Of a DNA stretch of 64,000 nucleotides, positions 21,287 to 31,688 are shown piece by piece. The stretch spans positions 17,653 to 81,652 of the forward strand of contig JAQNDB010000484.1 in NCBI GenBank assembly GCA_029204045.2, given 5' to 3'. The DNA is from Tillandsia leiboldiana. Lineage: Eukaryota; Streptophyta; Magnoliopsida; Poales; Bromeliaceae. A program made the position numbers and the translations under genes. A model generated the notes under the pieces. The model was not told the DNA's origin. It ran no database searches and saw only the letters and a list, made by a program, of their open reading frames with translations. How positions within the stretch are numbered: position 1 is the stretch's first letter; every line of letters begins with the position of its first letter.

Positions 21287-23248
21287 TTAAAACTTAAGAC
21301 AAGGAAAGATATCACCTTTCCAAATCCAAAATCGCTGGATTTTGGGTTGTCTTGATTCGTTGTGGCCGGGGGTTGTCCGCTTTGACTGTTGATCCACCTT
21401 AGGTCTTTGCCTCGCAATGATCCACTTGTATGATTGATGTTGTGGCTCGGACCTTTGGTGGGTAGAGTGAACTCCATTGACTTGATGAGTCTTTTGATTC
21501 CGTTGAGTTCGCTCCGTAGATGAAGTTGCCGAAGAATTTTTCTTTCTCTTTTTCGGGCAATCCTTCACCAAATGTCCTTCAAGTCCACAAAGGTGACACG
21601 TTCTTCCTTTTAATTTGAATGTGGAACTTGAAGCATGCACAGTTTGATCCTTTTTAAATCCCAAACCAACCTTGCTTGTTTGACCTAATCCGGACATACA
21701 TTCAAGTTTCTTGGAACCGGTTGAAAGCCTTTGTACGTCGGATTTAAGTTGATGAACTTGCTTGCTCAAAGCTTGGTTGGTGACATGAATCTCCTCAACC
21801 TGCTTTTCAAGAAAACCAATCTTGTCCATATATGATTTAGCGTTTGTCTCCGATTGGTTTAGCTTTTCTTGGAGGATTTTATTGTTATCCAATAAACGTT
21901 CTCATTCCTCCTCGAGATCATGAAGTTTTGTCTTTAAAACATGATTCTCGTCTTGTGCCTCTAGTCGTTGCTTCCTCAACTTCTTGATATGCTTGGCCAT
22001 CTTCTTAGATTCCACAAGAAGTTGTTGATATGCCTCAATGAGTTCTTCTTTGTCCGACTCCCCCTCACTTGATGACTCTCCATTGGATGTTGATGTTTCA
22101 TACAAAATCAAAGGAGCAGAGTGAGTGATTAAAGATGATAAGCAAACATTAGAAGAGGGAATTTGAGAGGCATGAAAGGCAGCGACTTTTTCCTCTTTAC
22201 TTGAGGTCGATTCATTAGAAGTAGAATCGTCCCAAGTTTTCGCTTGCAAAGCCTTCTTTTTATATGATTTCGGAGAAGGACAATCCGTTGAAATATGGCC
22301 GTAGCCTTTGCATCGATAACATTGGATTTCCCCTTCGAATTCATCTTTTTCTTTTTCTTTAGAAGGTTTTGCAACGTCTTTGAGTTTAGAGGATTTAGAA
22401 CCCGATGATCCTTTAGATGGTTTCGTGGATGTAGATCCATCGGTTCGATTCTTCCAAAACTTCCGACGAAATTTCTTTACGATCCGCGCCAATTTCTCTT
22501 CAAAGTCGGCAAAAGAGATTTCATCGTCGGAACTTGATTCGCTATCTTCTTCCTTTGTTGATTTGAATGCAATACCTGTAAGCTTAGAAGAAGACTTGGA
22601 AGAAACTTGATTAGTAGGAAAAGTCATTTCATAAGTTTGCAAAGCACCTACTAATTCCTCTACACTCATCTCATCCGGATGACTAACGGTTTCAATGGCG
22701 GTAACCTTTGCCCTAAACCGTTCCGGAAGAGTCCGAAGTATCTTTCTTACAACTTTCGACTCCGGGATCTTTTCTCCTAAATTAGCACAAGTATTGATTA
22801 CATCTTGAAGTCTAGTGTAATAATCTGTAAACAATTCATGCTCTTCCATATGAATAGAGTCAAATTGACTTGTAAGCATCTGGAGCTTTTGAATTTTTAC
22901 AAGATTAGTACCCTCATGTGTAATTTTGAGAATATCCTAAATCTCCTTTGCAGTTTCACACGCGGAAATTCGTGTGAACTCAGTCAATGAAAGAGAATTA
23001 AATAAAGCGTTCATACCTTTCCCATTGTAAGAAGATCTTTCGAATTTCTCTTTGGACCATCTAGAGCGAGGTTTTGGGGTAGTAGAATTTCCTACTTCCT
23101 CAACAGGATGCACCCAACCGTATTCCACGGATTGCCATACCCGCTCATCAATTGCGATGAGAAAAGCTCTCATCCGCACTTTCCAATAAGCATAATTAGT
23201 CCTATCAAAAAGAGGAGGTCTATAAATATTACCACTTTCACCCGACAT
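21287..23248 (-). pseudogene. gag: Element G gag, broken by two in-frame stops
   Basis: Ty1/copia Gag starting at 23248 (MSGESGNIYRPPLFDRTNYA). It has the N-terminal region with AYWKVRMRAFLIAIDERVW and a UBN2-type capsid region (QKLQMLTSQFDSIHMEEHE, FTDYYTRLQDVINTC). The first zinc knuckle is CYRCKGYGHISTDC, then a coiled-coil segment, and the second knuckle is CHLCGLEGHLVKDC. The frame is interrupted at 22937-22939 (TAG where D has Trp) and 21902-21904 (TGA), but continues in phase through both. It ends at 21287 a few codons after KGDIFPCL, the motif that in D and F leads into the protease. Everything downstream of that is missing. Confidence 0.88.
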
Positions 23249-23270
23249 GATAGATAAACCTAAAACCCTC

Positions 23271-23280
23271 TATGATACCA
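23271..23280 (-). other. Primer binding site of element G (initiator tRNA-Met, decayed)
   Basis: On the minus strand TGGTATCATA lies 2 nt from the 5' LTR. It differs from the TGGTATCAGAGC of D and H after the eighth base. Confidence 0.7.
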
Positions 23281-23282
23281 CT

Positions 23283-23398
23283 TGTAGGTTTTTATGGATC
23301 CACAAGGATCTAAATAGGTACTATCAAACAACTAGAGGGGGGGTGAATAGGTGTAATACTTATAAAACCAATCTCAGTGCAAAATAAAAACCAATGCG
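23283..23398 (-). repeat. Element G 5' LTR, terminal 116 bp
   Basis: Matches 16416-16532 of the 3' LTR (one G fewer in the poly-G run). Cut by solo LTR B at 23398/23399; the rest of the LTR resumes at 50954. The last five bases, atgcg (23394-23398), are one copy of B's TSD. Confidence 0.9.
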
Positions 23399-25228
23399 TG
23401 TCACGCCCCGAGGTCGAAACTGCGACCCGGGCTCGCCAACAGATCCGCCACCTATGCCAAACCCCGCATAGGTGAAGTGACCTACCTGCAAGAAAGTACT
23501 ACAGCTAACAGATATCAGAGCTAAAAATGAAAATCTGCTATATAACTAAAATCAACCACTGTACAACTGAAAATAATACAACAAGGTCCATCTCCCAAAA
23601 ATGATAATGCTACAATATCCTCATATACAACGCTCAAACTCAACAGGGAGATTTCTCCAATAAATACATCAGTGTACAGGCTCTCAATACGTGATATATC
23701 CTCGCTACATCGGTCTCTCAAAAGAGGAAAAATAAAACTACTAATCTACTGAAGATCTCCTCGGAAGGGGTACCGCTACTCTCCAACGATGGGTAGGGAT
23801 CTAGCTCGCGACTCCCTCGCCTTGATCAACAACCGCAGAACCAGCAACACCCGCCAGGACTCTGCAAAACAAATGAGAGGAAGGGAAAAGGAGGGGGAAA
23901 ACCCCCAAAGGGTGTGAGAACTACACCAAAAGGGAGTTCTCAGTGGGTACCACCGCCAGACTCGACGGTCTGCCCACCAAGTCCTCAAGAGACACAAACT
24001 AACCAAAGAAGTGGGAACTGAACAAGTACGCTGATGTCACCTAACAGCTATCAAGCCTCCATCTAAATGCTCAAGAGGGGAGAATCAAAGAATGGTATGC
24101 AACCACTAGCACATGAAGTGCACAATCGACCCACTCGAGCTGACTGCCACATCTGGTCCAGTCAAACCTACGCCCCACCTACGACCACCTCCCACTGCTG
24201 GGCAGGAATTACGTAGGATGTCCCAACGGACTAACTCACTATCGGATAGCGACTCATGCAGGCTATAGTCAAAATCCACGCCCTCCTCTCTCAGAACGGA
24301 TAGACTCAAGATCACCGAACCTCTCGCACAACGGTCGACTAACTCACAATGACCTCAGGACCACCGTCAATCCCCAAACGGTTCCCAACAACACTAGCAC
24401 TAGCCTAAACACAGCTACTAGACTCCACTCGGTCCCCCAGACACGAGTGCAAAAATAAAAGTATTCGACCGACCCAACCCAATCGAATGAACCGGTATAA
24501 AACCCGGTACTGCCTGCTCTGTCATCAATCTCACGAACTCAGTATCTCCACTGTCCAAATGACCGGAACCCAACACGGTCTGACCGGAACCCAACACGGT
24601 CAAAAGCCTACTCCGGAGTGGCACTCGAGGGGAACGACCCACACGAGTAAAGTATCTCTGTCAGGAGTATCACAAGTATCTCTATATAGCAGGACTAGAT
24701 CATGACTATGATCAAAGTGGGAAAGCTCAACCACTAAAGAAGGCCTCGGCCCTCACTCAGATGCAAAAGTACTCAAATAGTGGGAAACTCCGTCCACTAG
24801 AGAAATCAGATACCCAATCTGGTACATAAATAAATATCCGGTCAACCGCCCAATATCTGCGGTTGCCGCAAAACCCTGCCAACCTCAATCCAGCACAACC
24901 CGTCCCTGACACCAATGTCCTGGCTAAACTACCCCCAGACCCCTGCTCGCACCCGAGCAACATAGACCGCCTGACTCACAAAGAAGGAGAAAATGAAAAG
25001 CATGGTTTCTCCTAAGTCAAGTTCCAGTATGTAGTGCAGCAGTAAAAGATGGCCTAACTAGATGACCATACAAGAATGCAAAAGTCCTCAAGGAAATGAA
25101 AGGGGGTAAAGCATATAATAAATCCTCTAGGAATAAACCACATGCCGGAATCCCTAAAGAGCTAAACCTGTCTACTATCCAGGGTCCATCAACAGAATAA
25201 TCATAATAATACCCGCACATAGATATAG
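23399..25228 (-). mobile_element. Solo LTR B, 3' part (gypsy, minus strand)
   Basis: Starts tgtcacgccccgagg on the forward strand, the reverse complement of the gypsy LTR end ggggcgtgaca. It is related to the LTR at 1-1820. It is interrupted at 25228 by element D and continues at 48634-50948. The two parts add up to about 4.15 kb, the longest LTR here. No internal gypsy region is attached on either side, so it is a solo LTR. Its TSD is atgcg (23394-23398) and atacg (50949-50953). No genes. Confidence 0.85.
25224..25228. repeat. Target-site duplication of element D, left copy
   Basis: TATAG here and at 48629-48633, a perfect 5-bp duplication bounding element D inside solo LTR B. Confidence 0.93.
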
Positions 25229-25456
25229 TGTTACGGAATTTGAGTTGGCATAGTTTCGTGAAAGTCTCAAGTCTTGAAGATTGAAGGTGAAGAAAGTTGG
25301 ATCATTTAACTCAATCTCAAGAAAGAAGAATTCAAAAGGATCAGGTATGTTTAACTAAAGATTTTGTGTGATCCGAATACTTCTTGTAGTGTAGAAACAC
25401 TTGGAAGAATCTTTCATTGCATAAAAATCAAAAACTGGACTTGGGACATGTTCAGG

Positions 25457-25735
25457 ATCCGGATCAGGTTGTTCGATCCGGATCCCGAAGGTGGTTCGTT
25501 CATACACCAGTTCAATCCGGATCGTAGTCTCTTGATCCGGATCCCGAACAGTGAGTTTACCATTTTCCTTGAACGATCCGGATCATGCTTCGCAATCCGG
25601 ATCCCGAACGTTGATGTTTGGTAAACTGTATGAACGATCCGGATCATGCACTTCGATCCGGATCCCGAACCTTCATTTTTCTGGAACTGGCTGACTCGTT
25701 ACGACGATCCGGATCCTAGCTAGTCCGATCCGGAT
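25457..25735 (+). repeat. ATCCGGAT array upstream of the TATA box in element D 5' LTR
   Basis: Ten copies of the palindrome ATCCGGAT, many extended to GATCCGGATCCCGAAC, spaced about 20-50 bp apart within 280 bp. The array ends about 70 bp before the TATA box. Copies recur in the 3' LTR (47513-47791), in H's LTR, and in the pol-env spacers of D, H and F. Likely enhancer sites. Confidence 0.7.
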
Positions 25736-25802
25736 CGCCGTCCGTAAAATTTCCAGAAATGTTAGGTTTTTGATTCTTATCTCCTTCCTAGGGTTTCTAA
25801 CC

Positions 25803-25810
25803 TATAAATA
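25803..25810 (+). promoter_or_regulatory. TATA box of element D 5' LTR
   Basis: TATAAATA follows the ATCCGGAT array. Conserved at 47859-47866 and 55417-55424. Confidence 0.75.
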
Positions 25811-26574
25811 GACCCTATGACTCTTTTTCTAGGGTTAATCCACATAGTCTTTAGCCGTCATTTTCATATACCATTTTATACGGCTATAGATCCACATATA
25901 GAGAAGAAAGAAAATCATTAGAGAATACTCTATGTTTCTTCATCTATATTGATTAGTTTGATTCTAGGTTTTCATACTCACATCTCGAATTGAATCAAAC
26001 TAATGAATACTTAGATGGTATTTCCGATCTATCTTTGATCTAAGTATTCGGCGGATCATCACCACCCAAAACAACGATTTACCCCAAAAATCGGCGCGTG
26101 GATTCGCGTGTCCTTGTGGATTCAAGGTTCAACCGCTCTCGTGGATTCGGAGCGAGGCACATTCGTGGATTCGAAGGGTGCTATTGGGTGAAGACCGTGG
26201 ATTCGGTCGGACGTCGTGGATTCGACGTTGGACGCCGTGGATTCGGCGTTGGGCGCAGATCGTGGATTCGAGAAGCGTCGCGGAGCGAGCGGAGAAGATC
26301 CTCTAGGAGCGTATGGAAAAGGTTGAGTCGTAAGTGTGTACGGTAAATCACCTTGTACGTGTTTTAATTCTAGTGGATTTCTGCCGTGTTATCGGTCCCG
26401 TGGTTTTTTACTCCGGTGATGGAGTTTTCCACGTAAAAATCTTGCGTATTATTTTTATTTCCGCATTGGGTTTTATCGCAACGATTTTTTGAGTGTTTAT
26501 ACGTTTACACCTATTCACCCCCCTCTAGGTGTTTTTTCCCCTATTTAGATCCGTATTACATATGACCCAACAAG

Positions 26575-26586
26575 TGGTATCAGAGC
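26575..26586 (+). other. Primer binding site of element D (initiator tRNA-Met)
   Basis: TGGTATCAGAGC, 2 nt after the 5' LTR. Complementary to the initiator tRNA-Met 3' end. Confidence 0.9.
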
Positions 26587-26605
26587 GGGAATAGGGTTGT
26601 AAACA

Positions 26606-28798
26606 ATGGTTGAAGGTGGAAACATCAACCGACCCCCGTTCTTCGATGGAACTAATTATGCGTACTGGAAAGTACGGATGAAAGCCTTTTTAATTTCCAT
26701 CGACGAACGGGTGTGGCAATCGATTGAATTAGGATGGTCTAATCCAACTGAATTTAATGGTGATGTTCGCACCTTAAAACCTAGGTCGAAATGGACCAAG
26801 GAAGAGTTAGATTCATCTTCTTACAATGGCAAGGGAATTAATGCTATTTTTAATGCCTTATCTCAAACTGAATTCTCTCGCGTCTCGGCATGTGAGACGG
26901 CGAAAGAAATCTGGGATGTTCTTCAGGTTACACATGAGGGAACTAACCTCGTGAAGATTCAGAAACTGCAAATGCTTACGAGCAAGTTTGACTCTATCTT
27001 AATGGCAGAAAATGAATCTTTCACGGACTACTATACACGATTGCAAGACATCGTAAACTCATGTGCTAATCTGGGAGAGAAGATTCCAGAATTTAAGATT
27101 GTAAGAAAAATCTTAAGAACTCTTCCTGAACGATTTCGCCCAAAGGTTACTGCCATTGAAACTATTAAACACCCGGACGAAATACGTGTAGAAGAATTAG
27201 TTGGTTCATTACAAACTTATGAAATGACATTTACTACTAACAATTCTTCTGGAAAGGCATCCACTTCTAAGTCTTCAGGTTATGCATTGAAAACAACTAA
27301 GGAAGAAGACGCGGATACGTCCTCCTCAGACGATGACGAGAACCTTTCTATGGAGGAATTTGAGAAGCAGCTCGCTCTCTTGACAAGGAAGTTTCGCCGC
27401 AACTTTCGAAGGGGCAATTCAAGCAAATCTCCATCCTTCGGAAAGTCGAACAAAGGCAAGGGTACTTCAGGTTACAAGTCAAGAAAGCAAGAGAACTTCT
27501 CAAAGGATAAGAAAAGTTCAGAAGGACAACTACAATGCTTCAAATGTCGAGGCTACGGCCACATTGCAACGGAGTGTCCTAACAAGTATCCGGCAAAGAA
27601 GAAGGCGATGCAAGTCGTCACTTGGGATGACAATTCAACGTCAAATGAGTCGTCTTCGAGTGATGAAGAAAAGAGCTCCACCGCATTCCACGCGTCCGTA
27701 TCTTCACCCTTCATGTGCTTTATGGCAAGTACATCTGAGTCGTTGTCCAACTCCACTGTTGAAAAGAACGCAACGGACAACGAATCGGATGATTCGGAAG
27801 GTGAAGATTTTGCTCTAGCCTACCACAGACTTTTGAGGGACTCAAAGAAAGTGGCTAAGCAAAACAAGAGTTTGAGAGGGAGAGTGCATGATCTCGAAGA
27901 AGAAGCAAAAAGAGCGACTTCTCTCTCAAACGCTCTTGAAGTGGAAAGGGAAAACCTGATAAAAGAAAATGCTTCCCTTCAAGAGTCCAATGAGCAACTT
28001 GAGAAGGAACATACAAATCTGGTGGATAACGCGAATCACTTCTCAAAGCTCTACAACGAGGCTCAACAGGATAACCTGGAAATGACAAAGACCATTTTCC
28101 AACTCAAGAATGACTTACAGCGATTCTCTTCAGGAAGGAGTAAGTTGGATAGACTTCTTGGTCTTGGTCAATCAAATAGGTTCGGCCTCGGATACACTCA
28201 AACTGGAAACAGTCCAAGTTCGAGTGAGACAGTTTTTGTGCCTCAGTCGGTATCTCCTCCTCCGACACCGGAATTCAAGACAAACAACGACAACAAACCT
28301 ACTTCATCCTCTTTGGGATCGTCAAGATCTAAGGTATGTTTTCGTTGTGGTGTTTCAGGGCACATAAGAAGATATTGCAAGACGGGAGTCGAACGCTCAT
28401 CTCAAAGACCTCTTGCAACAACTACCAAAACGGCTCCTCCCCGAAAATCAAAGCAAAACTTTTCAAATGAAAAGAGATTTGGTAGTTCATCGCGCAAGAC
28501 GATTTCATCAAGGAACAACAATCGCTATAACAAGACGCCTTCACCTAGGCATATAACTTCTCGACCATTACCGACGCACTCCAAAAGGGTTTGGGTGCGC
28601 AAAGGTGAAATTTTCCCTTGTCTTGTTTCCAATGTTTCCTTGCATGCATATGATAGTTCGTCTTGGTATCTGGATAGCGGGTGTTCCCGTCACATGACCG
28701 GTGACAAAAATAGTTTTCAAATCTTGAGAAAATCTCCGGAGGACACGTTGTTTTCGGAGACGGTCGATCTTCCAAAATTATTGGAAAAGGGACGGTAG
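26606..28798 (+). CDS. gag: Element D gag plus start of protease
   Basis: A 730-codon frame beginning MVEGGNINRPPFFDGTNYAY, 20 nt after the primer site. The N-terminal DUF4219/UBN2-type capsid region covers residues 1-210 (KVRMKAFLISIDERVWQS, FTDYYTRLQDIVNSC). A Ser/Asp/Glu-rich linker leads to zinc knuckle CFKCRGYGHIATEC at about 311-324. A long coiled-coil stretch follows (about 415-520), then a second knuckle CFRCGVSGHIRRYC at about 578-591. The protease core WYLDSGCSRHMTG is at about 687-699. The frame closes soon after the protease motif because one base is missing near 28724; F keeps it open into integrase. The natural product is a Gag-Pol polyprotein. Confidence 0.92.
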   Translation: MVEGGNINRPPFFDGTNYAYWKVRMKAFLISIDERVWQSIELGWSNPTEFNGDVRTLKPRSKWTKEELDSSSYNGKGINAIFNALSQTEFSRVSACETAKEIWDVLQVTHEGTNLVKIQKLQMLTSKFDSILMAENESFTDYYTRLQDIVNSCANLGEKIPEFKIVRKILRTLPERFRPKVTAIETIKHPDEIRVEELVGSLQTYEMTFTTNNSSGKASTSKSSGYALKTTKEEDADTSSSDDDENLSMEEFEKQLALLTRKFRRNFRRGNSSKSPSFGKSNKGKGTSGYKSRKQENFSKDKKSSEGQLQCFKCRGYGHIATECPNKYPAKKKAMQVVTWDDNSTSNESSSSDEEKSSTAFHASVSSPFMCFMASTSESLSNSTVEKNATDNESDDSEGEDFALAYHRLLRDSKKVAKQNKSLRGRVHDLEEEAKRATSLSNALEVERENLIKENASLQESNEQLEKEHTNLVDNANHFSKLYNEAQQDNLEMTKTIFQLKNDLQRFSSGRSKLDRLLGLGQSNRFGLGYTQTGNSPSSSETVFVPQSVSPPPTPEFKTNNDNKPTSSSLGSSRSKVCFRCGVSGHIRRYCKTGVERSSQRPLATTTKTAPPRKSKQNFSNEKRFGSSSRKTISSRNNNRYNKTPSPRHITSRPLPTHSKRVWVRKGEIFPCLVSNVSLHAYDSSSWYLDSGCSRHMTGDKNSFQILRKSPEDTLFSETVDLPKLLEKGR

Positions 28799-31688
28799 CT
28801 ATTCCGGATGGCCCAATTTTGAAAAATGTCTTATTTGTTGATGGCCTTAAGACTAACCTCATAAGCATAAGTCAACTTTGCGACAATGGTTTTTCAGTTA
28901 ACTTTTCATCTGTTGAATGCGTTGTAACTGATAAGGACCATGTCTTCTTTTTAAAAGGGGTTAGATCTGAAAACAATTGTTATGTTGTTCCTAATAAATT
29001 TTCTGAAAATTGTAACTTAGCCGCTTTGAATAATGAAACTCTTTGGCATGAAAGGCTAGGTCACTTAAACTTTAAGGAACTTACTAGAATTTCAAACAAG
29101 GACGTGGTCAAGGGGGTTCCAAAGCTTTTATTTAAACAAAACATTGTGTGTGGTGGTTGCCAAAAGGGAAAACAGTCTAGGACTGCACACAAGAACTTGA
29201 ACCACGTTGGTACAAAACGGCCCTTGGAACTTTTGCACATGGACTTAATGGGGCCGACCCGTCAACCATCCTTGGGAGGTAAATGGTACATCTTTTTATT
29301 GGTTGATGATTTCTCTCGGTTTTCATGGGTAGCATTTTTAAAAGAGAAAGCTGATACGTTTGACTCTTTTCATGAGATTTGCCATCGTATTATGATTGAA
29401 AAGAATGAAAAGATCATTCGTGTTAGAAGTGATAGAGGTGGAGAATTCATAAATTCAAAATTCATTGATTTTTGCACTTCAAATGGAATCAAACATGAAT
29501 TCTCGGCACCCTATACACCTCAGCAGAATGGTGTTGTTGAGCGCAAGAACAGGGTTGTTCAAGAGATGGCGCGTGTGATGCTTCATAGCCGGAATTTGCC
29601 GCTACATTTTTGGGCTGAAGCTGTGAACACCGCTGTCTATGTCATTAATAGAGTTTACTTGCGCCCAGGAACTTTAAATACACCATATGAGCTGTGGTTT
29701 AGTAGAAAACCCAATATCAAATATTTTCGTGTCTTCGGGAGTCGATGTTACATTTTATGTGACCGTGAAAATCTTGGAAAGTTCGACTCTCGAAGTGATG
29801 AAGGGATCTTTCTGGGTTATTCTACGAATAGCAGAGCATATCGAGTATTTAACATTGAATCTAAGACGATCGTAGAATCTATAAATGTTAAAGTAGATGA
29901 AGCTTTTCACTTTGAAACTGGAAAATCTACCCTCGATATCTCTCTAGATGATGATTCTCCTGCTAGTGCATCTTCTCATAATAATACTTCCAATATTAAT
30001 GATGCATCTAATGGTTCTTCTAGTTTATCTGATGTGCAGGAATCATCTCATATATCTCCGAGTACTCCGTTTCAACAAACGCTACGAATCTCCAAGGATC
30101 ATCCGGAATCGAATATTATTGGAGATCCACAAGAAGGAGTCAGAACTCGGAGGCAGTTGGTTTGTGGATTCGCTTGCTACGTATCTTTAATCGAACCAAA
30201 GAACATAGATGAAGCTCTTCAGGATGACTACTGGATTAAAGCAATGCAGGAAGAGCTCCATCAATTTGAGCGAAACAAAGTCTGGGAATTAACGAAGCCT
30301 CCAAAGCAACACAATGTGATAGGTACCAAATGGATCTTCAAGAACAAGAAAAATGAGGATGGTACTATCATCAGGAACAAGGCACGATTAGTTGCTCAAG
30401 GCTACTCTCAAATAGAAGGTATAGACTTTGACGAAACATTCGCCCCTGTAGCTAGACTCGAGTCCATTCGTATACTGTTTGCTATTGCTTGTCATTTTAA
30501 AATCAAATTATTTCAAATGGACGTTAAGAGCGCATTTCTAAATGGGTTTTTAAATGAGGAAGTTTATGTGGCTCAACCGAAAGGTTTTGTAGATCATAAA
30601 CAACCTAACCATGTTTTTCGTTTGAAAAAGGCTCTTTACGGTCTGAAACAAGCACCGCGAGCATGGTACGAAAGGTTAACAAAGCACCTTTTGGAGAAGG
30701 GCTATACTCGAGGGGGAGCTGATAGGACTCTCTTTGTGAAGCATTATCAAAACAATTTCATTGTAGCACAAATATATGTCGATGACATAGTATTTGGCGC
30801 AACAAGAGATAATGATGCTTCTAAATTCGCGGAGACCATGGAAAGCGAATTTGAGATGTCCATGATGGGCGAATTGACTTATTTTCTTGGATTGCAAATT
30901 AAACAAAATGATGAAGGTATTCACTTGAGTCAATCCAAGTATGCAATGGAGTTGGTCAAAAAGTTTGATCTAGAAAATTGTAAAGATTTTCCGACTCCAA
31001 TGGGAACTAGCCACAAGGGACTTGGAAGTGAATCACATAGTGAGAATGTAGACGAGAAACTGTATCGAAGTATGATTGGAAGTCTACTTTACCTCACGGC
31101 TAGTCGCCCGGATATATCTTTTGGTGTTGGGATTTGCGCGAGATATCAATCAGCACCAAAGGAGGTTCACCTGAAAGCGGTGAAAAGGATCATCCGGTAT
31201 ATCAAAGGATCAATTAATTTCGGAATTTGGTATCCTATGGGAACAAGTTTGGATATTGTTGGATACTCAGATGCCGATTGGGCAGGATCAGTGGATGATC
31301 GGAAAAGCACGAGTGGTGCATGCTTCTATCTTGGCCATTGCCTTGTTGCATGGCATAGTAAAAAGCAGAACTGCATAGCACTCTCGACTGCCGAAGCGGA
31401 ATACATTTCAGCTGGAAGTTGCTCAACTCAACTCATTTGGATGAAAAGCGTACTGAGCGACTTCCGCATTTCAGCATCTTCGGTAACAATACTTTGTGAC
31501 AACACTCGTGCTATTAACATTTCTAAAAACCCTGTGTTGCACTCTAGAACAAAACATATTGAACTTAGATATCATTTTCTTAGAGAGCTAGTTGAATCAA
31601 ATACTCTTCAACTCTCATATATTTCAACTGAGGATCAATTAGCTGACATTCTAACAAAACCTTTGGATCAAAAACGTTTTATTCATTT
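28799..31688 (+). pseudogene. pol: Element D pol: integrase, RT, RNase H (frameshifted, cut at its 3' end)
   Basis: Open frame (first ATG 28819) in a different phase from gag because of the 1-nt deletion. The integrase zinc region comes first: HERLGHLNFKEL near 29047 and CGGCQKGKQS near 29151. Its core has D in HMDLMGPT, D in VRSDRGGEF and E in GVVERKN near 29535. A Ser/Asp-rich linker follows. RT has KWIFKNKKNEDGTI (30330) and YVDDIVFGAT (30775); RNase H has SDADWAGSVDDRKSTSG (31268) and ALSTAEAEY. Element C is inserted after the codons for QKRFIH, so the frame reads briefly into C's LTR (VTPRV, stop). The last 12 codons are at 43439-43477. All catalytic residues are present. Confidence 0.93.
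31684..31688. repeat. Target-site duplication of element C, left copy
   Basis: CATTT here and at 43439-43443. Perfect, and it restores D's pol reading when one copy and C are removed, matching element H at 60747-60760. Confidence 0.94.

Larger units (their letters stand above)
25229..26572 (+). repeat. Element D 5' LTR (1344 bp)
   Basis: TGTTACGG...CCCAACA. Ten ATCCGGAT palindromes lie at 25457-25735, a TATA box at 25803-25810, and eight CGTGGATTCG-type repeats at 26095-26265 in the probable transcribed part. It ends with a tail (ctattcacccccctctagg) shared with G's LTR. The 82-codon frame over the CGTGGATTCG repeats is not considered a gene. Confidence 0.94.

Noticed and set aside
25457..25735. 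CRISPR-like spaced repeat array
   Set aside because: The repeated unit is an 8-16-bp palindrome with irregular spacing in a plant LTR promoter; no CRISPR features.
26098..26346. 82-codon Arg-rich frame over the CGTGGATTCG repeats, present in all D/H LTRs (48154, 55723)
   Set aside because: It is a translation of a short repeat; its presence in each LTR follows from LTR identity, not selection.
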